Notes under the pieces: model-generated | What the model was told of the DNA's origin: nothing | Database searches by the model: none | What the model saw: only the letters and a program-made list of their open reading frames with translations | In this document: positions 58,495-64,000 of the stretch, piece by piece | How positions within the stretch are numbered: the stretch's first letter is position 1 | How the letters are laid out: every line of letters begins with the position of its first letter | DNA from: Reticulitermes speratus | Taxonomy: Eukaryota > Arthropoda > Insecta > Blattodea > Rhinotermitidae | Reading direction: 5' to 3' | DNA length: 64,000 nt | NCBI GenBank assembly: GCA_021186555.1 | Contig: JAJKFL010000012.1 | Location: 3,218,719-3,282,718 of the forward strand | Program-made: the position numbers and the translations under genes

Positions 58495-58952
58495 CAGTGG
58501 TATTCAACCTTTTTTGTTCGCGTACCCCCACATATAATTTCTCTTCAACTTTGTACCCCCAAAGTTGTTGGTGCATAATTCAAGTTATACATAGTCTATA
58601 TCTACATCTAAAATAAGTGAAATAAATTACATCCAAAATAATGTATTAAATAATAAGTTTTAAATGAGAAAAAGGAGAGTCAAGCTATTATATAACAAAT
58701 ATATTATATGCACTATGTGGAATAAAATGAAACTAGCCGCCCAGATAAGAATCACATAAAGGAGAGAGAGAGAGATACAGGAAAAAATGGCGCTCTCAAA
58801 TCGCATGTCCTTACGTCCGGGTCTCTTATGACTAACCCTAAATGTGGCCCTGATTATTCAGTGTTTATCATGAAATAATATATATATATATATATATTTA
58901 ATTTTACGTACCCCCTAAGATGTCTTCGCGTACCCCAGGTTGAATACCACTG
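58495..58952. mobile_element. hAT-type MITE with perfect 8-bp target duplication
   Basis: Both termini read CAGTGGTATTCAACCT inward (16 bp, perfect). The target TTCTAACC is repeated exactly at 58487-58494 and 58953-58960. Eight-bp target duplications and CAGTGGTTCTCAACC-like ends are hallmarks of hAT elements. The 458-bp AT-rich interior, with (TA)n at about 58878-58898 and (GA)n near 58765, has no transposase. Confidence 0.93.
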
Positions 58953-58960
58953 TTCTAACC

Positions 58961-60229
58961 AGACACAACCAGCAGCAGGTCTAATGCTTTACGTCACATT
59001 TCCGTTTAAAACTCCAAAGGACAGTGGCTGCACTGCACCACTGACATTAACATTTACAACTGTACTTTGTCCACGCGCTGTATCTACGTGTTTCACACGA
59101 TTCTCACAATAAACAGTATTTCCTTCTACAACGTTAACTGGTTGGCCTTTACAATGGCGACGCATCGTGTTTACTGCGAGGTAGGAACTGAGTCTTCAAA
59201 TATAATACAGATATATTCCAAGCTTGACAGGGTTAGTATCCGTTGTTTGATGTCCATGTAATTAAGATAAAATGGAGAGATGTCTTGTGTCTATTCTCAC
59301 ACACATCACCTGCAACACTACTGGATGTAAAACTACAAAATTTGGTATCAACGGTCTTTACCAAAGGCTCTCGGGCAGCACTATGACGTCAGTATCAATG
59401 AAATGTAACACCACATTATTACGTGGAGTTCACATCAGTCAGTCGTCAGTGCCCCTCCCCCCCCCCCCCAGACAGTTCCCCATTCCTTCGGATCCAACAG
59501 TTAGAATGAAATGTAAAAGTTCCCAGCTCGCCATTCTAAAACAGCCAATAATTTAAAGAGTATAAAACATCTGTTGCAATATACGTGCAAAAGACGTCGT
59601 TTCTACACGTATAGCGCCCCACTGTTTGCCGATTACTGTGCATTCGGTACAGACGAAATTTAGCGCTATTCCGCATTCATTTGTCAACGAGTCCACTTCA
59701 CATGTAATTGATGAGATGAAAAACATACAAAAAAAACCTAATTTAGAGTAAAAGGTTTTACGGATCATAAAGCTTGCTCATTGCTTCTCATTTTCATTTC
59801 GAATATACACGAATCACTGGCTGCGTTTTGTTGGGGCAGGTGTTTGTGCGGGCGACGCGAGTCATTTGTTCGGGGTTTCTTTGTGGCGCTACTGTCGCCT
59901 TCCATTCATTCGCACTCCGAAGCAATAAAGGAGGCCACGACCAGCGTAATGAATTAGCAGAGGGCGGTGACAGGACCCTCTGTCATGCCACGCTGCAACA
60001 AAATTCTGAATCACTGTAGGAACAGTTGAAGCCTACGGAGGGAAAAATTAGAGACTGCTGAGGGGAAACCAAGTTAATCGATTAGCCAAACTCCATTTTC
60101 AAAATTTAAGCGAATTATTTATTTCTCAGTGAGATGGGGGCATGTAGCTTGTATATACGAAATGACATATGCGTATAAATTTTTGGCTGGAAAAGATGAA
60201 AACCAAATCGTAGATAACATGGGCAGGTA
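58961..60229. other. No gene seen
   Basis: Contains a poly-C run at about 59457-59469. Open frames are short and lack motifs. Confidence 0.4.
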
Positions 60230-60420
60230 ATGTTAAAACACATTCTAAAGAAATAATGTGGGAGAGTGTGAACAGGCTCCAGTGATTGGGGGGACGGGGA
60301 CGTTGTAAACACTGTAATAAACCATCCGGTTACGTAAAGGACTGAATTTCTGGACCAGGTGAAGCACTATCATCTTTTCAAAAAGGGCTCTCTTCCTCTG
60401 CGTTAGTTAATTTTCAGTTT
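60230..60420 (+). mobile_element. Non-LTR family R 3' end, old copy
   Basis: 'ggggacgttgtaaacac', 'tgtaataaaccatccggtta', 'aatttctggaccaggtga' and 'gcgttagttaatt' match the 39.5-kb 3' UTR and tail in order, with heavy divergence. Confidence 0.6.
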
Positions 60421-60884
60421 CATTTACACTGACACGCGGTCAAGCGACGAACACCTGTGTCTGGTATCGATCGCCAGCACTCTCGGCAGCTGACACAAAC
60501 ACTCGCTTCAAGGAACTTTGCGCAGACCTGTACTGACCGCGCTTCAGATCCGCACAGCACATCACACACTTGACCCGACACACGGAGGTCAGTGCGATCC
60601 GTTCTTTGCTGCGACATTGCAAAGTCGCTCGTTCATCATGGCCCACTCTGACTGACGCGTCACAATTACACACTCCACGTCATCACATAGCCCAGCCCTG
60701 AGTCAGCAGCAGCAGTGAATGGAACGCGGCCGTTGTCATGCGAAAGGTACAGCATGGGGGACACTGAGGATGTAATAGTAGGGAGACGATCGTTCAAGTA
60801 CACTTCAAAAGGGGCCTTCACGTTCAGACGTTCTGTGCAAGCAAAGTTTCATTGAAATATATTATCAGTACTATATGACACTCT

Positions 60885-61445
60885 GGGAGCCGGGGTAGCT
60901 CAGTCTGCATAGTGACTACACTACGGGCTGGACGACGAAGGAACCACGGTTCGATTCCTGACAAGAGTATCATATACATCTCTCCAAACCGTCCATACCG
61001 ACTCTGGAGTCCATTCAGTCTCCTATGCAACGGGTAAAAGGTAAAGTTGACCCTATAACCTGCCATGAAGGCCCAGAGGGGGAGCAGAGGTATAGCTCCA
61101 ATCTTTCTTTAACCTCGGCGCTAGATGGGGGTTGGTGGTCAACGCCACGCCCCGGCAGCTTTACCCCCGGGAAAGAGACCCGGTACCCATTATACAGGAG
61201 GCTGGGTGGGCCCCAGGGCCGGTCTGGACGGGCGCGGAAAATTTCGCCCCCCACCGGAATTCGATCCCTGTACCCTCCAGCCCGTAGCGAGTCGCTATCC
61301 CGGCACACACTATTCAATGGATACTGGCGGTAAAGCGGCCGGGGCGTGAATCTAACCACTCACCTCCATCCACTACCGAGGTTAATGAGGGGAGCTATAA
61401 TCCTGCTCCGTCATACGCCTTCATGACGTATACAGTGAGAAGTTT
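60885..61445. mobile_element. SINE-2 with a second SINE-2 nested in opposite orientation
   Basis: A + copy starts with GGGGTAGCTCAGTCTGCATA (box A) and CACGGTTCGATTCCTGAC (box B) and runs to about 61020. It resumes at about 61308 with CTATTCAATGGATACTGGCG, AAAGCGGCCGGGGCGTGAAT and 'gtcatacgccttcatgac'. Between, 61021-61307 is a minus-strand copy (CCGGGATAGCGACTCGCTAC head near 61304 on the complement; tail 'aactttaccttttaccc'). The junctions share an imperfect CTATgCAACGG / CTATtCAATGG repeat. Confidence 0.8.
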
Positions 61446-62254
61446 TGCTTCTGTGCTGACGCTGTCTTATAACACACAGTCATAAGCTCACATGTAAGTA
61501 ATCACTGTTAGTTACTAATTAAAACTGCCAGGTAAAGCCATTTACTTAGTATATGTATAAACCATAAACAGCACGGATTCAGTGCTGACAAGCACATATG
61601 TACATAGCACGTGCTTCATATATGCTTCAAAGCCGGACTCTAACAGATTGGGGCACTGAAAGTTAGTGTCTTATAAGCATTCTAAACACAGTGAAGACTT
61701 CTATTGTTTTTGATGGGGCACGGTGGGTAATTTCGGCTAAGACCATCGGCGAATTTCACACTAAATACAGAGGTTCTCACGGCATTGACTGCGAAGATTA
61801 CAGTCCTCTGGGACACGACACCGTGTTGTTTGGTATACAAATACCGTTTTGAAGGAATGTGCATGACTACCTAGGACACAGCACAGTCTTCCGAAACGTC
61901 CATCTACCTACACAATAACTGAACGCCGACTGATACCTCGCACCGACCCTCCACACACATTGCAAGATTTGTGATTTGTTTTAAATACCGGCCCTCACAT
62001 CTGCTGCTCCATATTGCGAATTAACTTGCCTTGACCTTTACAACCCCCTGATAACTCGTCTCTCGGGACTGAAGACGCGGCGACGGGGTTTCGCCCCTCG
62101 CGTAACCGGATACGGGCGCATTAAAACGATCTCATTGCAACTGGATGCCAGGCCGGATCGGGTGACCGTCACAACAGTCGCTGTCAGAGAGATGGGAGGT
62201 TTGCACTGCAGGGGACCGCAGGAGGCGATGTTGCGTGTCTGCAGAGCTCGTGCT
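61446..62254. other. Type B repeat fragment, otherwise unassigned
   Basis: 61765-61900 has GAGGTTCTCACGGCATTGAC, 'gacaccgtgttgtttgg' and 'taccgttttgaaggaat', matching the type B repeats, followed by TCTTCCGAAACGTCCATC at 61889. The rest shows nothing. Confidence 0.4.
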
Positions 62255-62255
62255 G

Positions 62256-62293
<38 letters not shown>
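62255..62293. repeat. (ATT)n microsatellite
   Basis: About thirteen ATT units at the left edge of the MITE-derived array. It may mark the break where the MITE left end was lost. Confidence 0.95.
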
Positions 62294-63342
62294 TCAGTTA
62301 TAAAAACACATCAGTTAATGTTATATAGGGAAATAATCTCTGTTTGTTCTGAGATCCACACAAAACACATAAATACACTGTGTGGGCAGAACGTAGAATT
62401 TGTGAATGTTAAACATGATGGTACATATAGTAACCACAGACTAACATTAACCTGAATTATATATAAATATTCAGTTCGTACCGCGCAGTAAACACACTCC
62501 GTCTCAGTTATACAAACCAGTCAGTTAATGCTGTACAGTGAAATAATCGCTGTTTGTTCTGAGATCCACACAAAACACATAAATACAGTCCGTACCGCGC
62601 AGTAAACACACTCCGTCTCAGTTATACAAACCAGTCAGTTAATGTTGTACAGTGAAATAATCGCTGTTTGTTCTGAGATCCACACAAAACACATAAATAC
62701 AGTCCGTACCGCGCAGTAAACACACTCCGTCTCAGTTATACAAACCAGTCAGTTAATGTTGTACAGTGAAATAATCGCTGTTGTTTCTGAGATCCACACA
62801 AAACACATAAATACAGTCCGTACCGCGCAGTAAACACACTCCGTCTCAGTTACACAAACCAGTCAGTTAATGCTGTACAGTGAAATAATCGCTGTTTGTT
62901 CTGAGATCCACACAAAACACATAAATACAGTCCGTACCGCTCAGTAAACACACTCCGTCTCAGTTATACAAACCAGTCAGTTAATGCTGTACAGTGAAAT
63001 AATCGCTGTTTGTTCTGAGATCCACAAAAACACATAATACAGTCCGTACCGCGCAGTAAACACACTCCGTCTCAGTTATACAAACCAGTCAGTTAATGCT
63101 GTACAGTGAAATAATCGCTGTTTGTTCTGAGATCCACACAAAACACATAAATACAGTCCGTACCGCGCAGTAAACACACTCCGTCTCAGTTATACAAACC
63201 AGTCAGTTAATGCTGTACAGTGAAATAATCGCTGTTTGTTCTGAGATCCACACAAAACACATAAATACACTGTGTGGGCAGAACGCAGCATTGCTTTAAT
63301 GTTAAACATGGCGGTACATATAGTAATTACCGGGCTTTAAAG
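62294..63342. mobile_element. MITE-derived satellite array, 114-bp units
   Basis: A first partial unit (62297-62460) carries the MITE 3' part with ATGATGGTACATATAGTA. Seven tandem 114-bp units follow (from about 62475; TACCGCGCAGTAAACACACT in each), and finally a unit with the 3' part ending GGGCTTTAAAGGAG at 63342. The left terminal repeat is missing. Copies are very similar to those at 22.7 and 33.8 kb. Confidence 0.88.
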
Positions 63343-64000
63343 GAGTAATAGGAAAAGATAGGCAGCATGAGAGGCGTTAATTTAAAAAGAAAACGTTTTG
63401 TGTATTCTGATGCCACGCTTTACAATTCCTACTGAAGCAAGGCCTCTTACACAAATTACGAGTTTACAGCTCCTATAACTTTTACTCGTAAACTGAATCC
63501 TTTTTAGTTATCAATCACGATACTTTCAGTTGTCATCCTCTAATTCAATCGCGGGACAAACTACACAGTCCTTTCGGCCGGCCACATGCTGCTCACGAAC
63601 CGTGCGTTGTAGGCTAGAACGCTGTCTTAAAGGGGCTTGAGGTACACAGGCAGCTACAGTCCGTGCGTCAAGTACCGCGCCTCCAGTCACATAACGACAC
63701 TGGATGTGAAGCTGCACTCACTGAATACAGAGCGACTGTTAAGTACATACAAAAATAATCCCCGAGTATATTGAAGCATTTGTCATATTTCGGCACGAGT
63801 TTAAATATTCCGTCGCCGCAGAAATCGGCCTGTTCACAGGCGACGAGAAACGCGTGGCTCCAGAGCTATAGAAAGTGCGAGGTAAGTGAGGCATTTCTCT
63901 CAGCCGCGCAGCAAAAATTGTATTTTGTATTTTTAAACGGTACGTTGAATTGAATTGAAGAGGAAGCACTAGATCGCACCCTGTGGAGAACTCGCTTTGG
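63343..64000. other. No gene seen
   Basis: No recognised feature up to the right edge of the window. Confidence 0.4.

Noticed and set aside
60890-60965. Functional tRNA gene
   Set aside because: The head has box A and B but belongs to SINE-2, with related copies at 18.5 and 42.1 kb.

Overview
The window looks like nuclear DNA of an insect, most probably a cockroach or termite. That placement is an inference from the style of the repeats (tRNA-derived SINEs, mariner, piggyBac-like and hAT elements, and arthropod non-LTR retrotransposon tails). It is gene-poor and repeat-rich. I can support only one substantial host gene.

The gene is a single-exon reading region at 24483-28030 (+). It encodes a signal peptide, an LRR N-cap, about 28-29 leucine-rich repeats, an LRR C-cap and a seven-helix rhodopsin-type GPCR. 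The 7TM part resembles the bombesin/CCHamide receptor group, not the classical LGR (glycoprotein-hormone, rickets or relaxin) receptors. A two-base surplus near 25041-25045 breaks the frame in this sequence. If it is a sequencing error the protein is 1181 residues; if it is real the copy is a broken gene. A candidate 5' non-coding exon ends at 23971.

Layout. 0-3.4 kb: a tandem repeat at the left edge, then unique-looking DNA. 3.4-5.7 kb: a retrotransposon tail followed by a mosaic mariner relic. 8.9-11.7 kb: a 28-bp array, a TTAA-flanked MITE, and a 1.8-kb inverted-repeat transposon holding a SINE and a 66-bp array. 15.4-19.9 kb: unassigned reading-frame debris, a 97-bp array, a SINE and a reverse-transcriptase relic. 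20.8-23.1 kb: a foldback element, a retrotransposon tail and a piggyBac-like MITE. 24.5-28.0 kb: the LRR-GPCR. 29.3-35 kb: SINEs, a 31-bp array inside a retrotransposon tail, and a MITE holding a 209-bp array. 35.4-41.9 kb: 33-, 25- and 41-bp minisatellites and two adjacent retrotransposon tails. 42-50 kb: SINEs, ribozyme-like modules and a Helitron-like 5' fragment. 50.5-57.6 kb: 13-, 47-, 51-, 56- and 94-bp arrays and inverted ribozyme-like modules. 57.7-64 kb: SINEs, a hAT MITE with perfect target duplications, and a 114-bp array related to the 22.7- and 33.8-kb MITEs.

Three themes tie the window together. First, about one sixth of it is minisatellite, and at least four arrays arose inside transposable elements. 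Second, a recurrent hairpin module with hammerhead-like core bases lies upstream of a conserved ATGCACGGTGAA, in single and head-to-head inverted form; it suggests a Penelope-like or retrozyme-like family. Third, the lone host gene joins an LRR ectodomain to a peptide-receptor type of 7TM domain. All family assignments come from motif recognition; no database search was possible.
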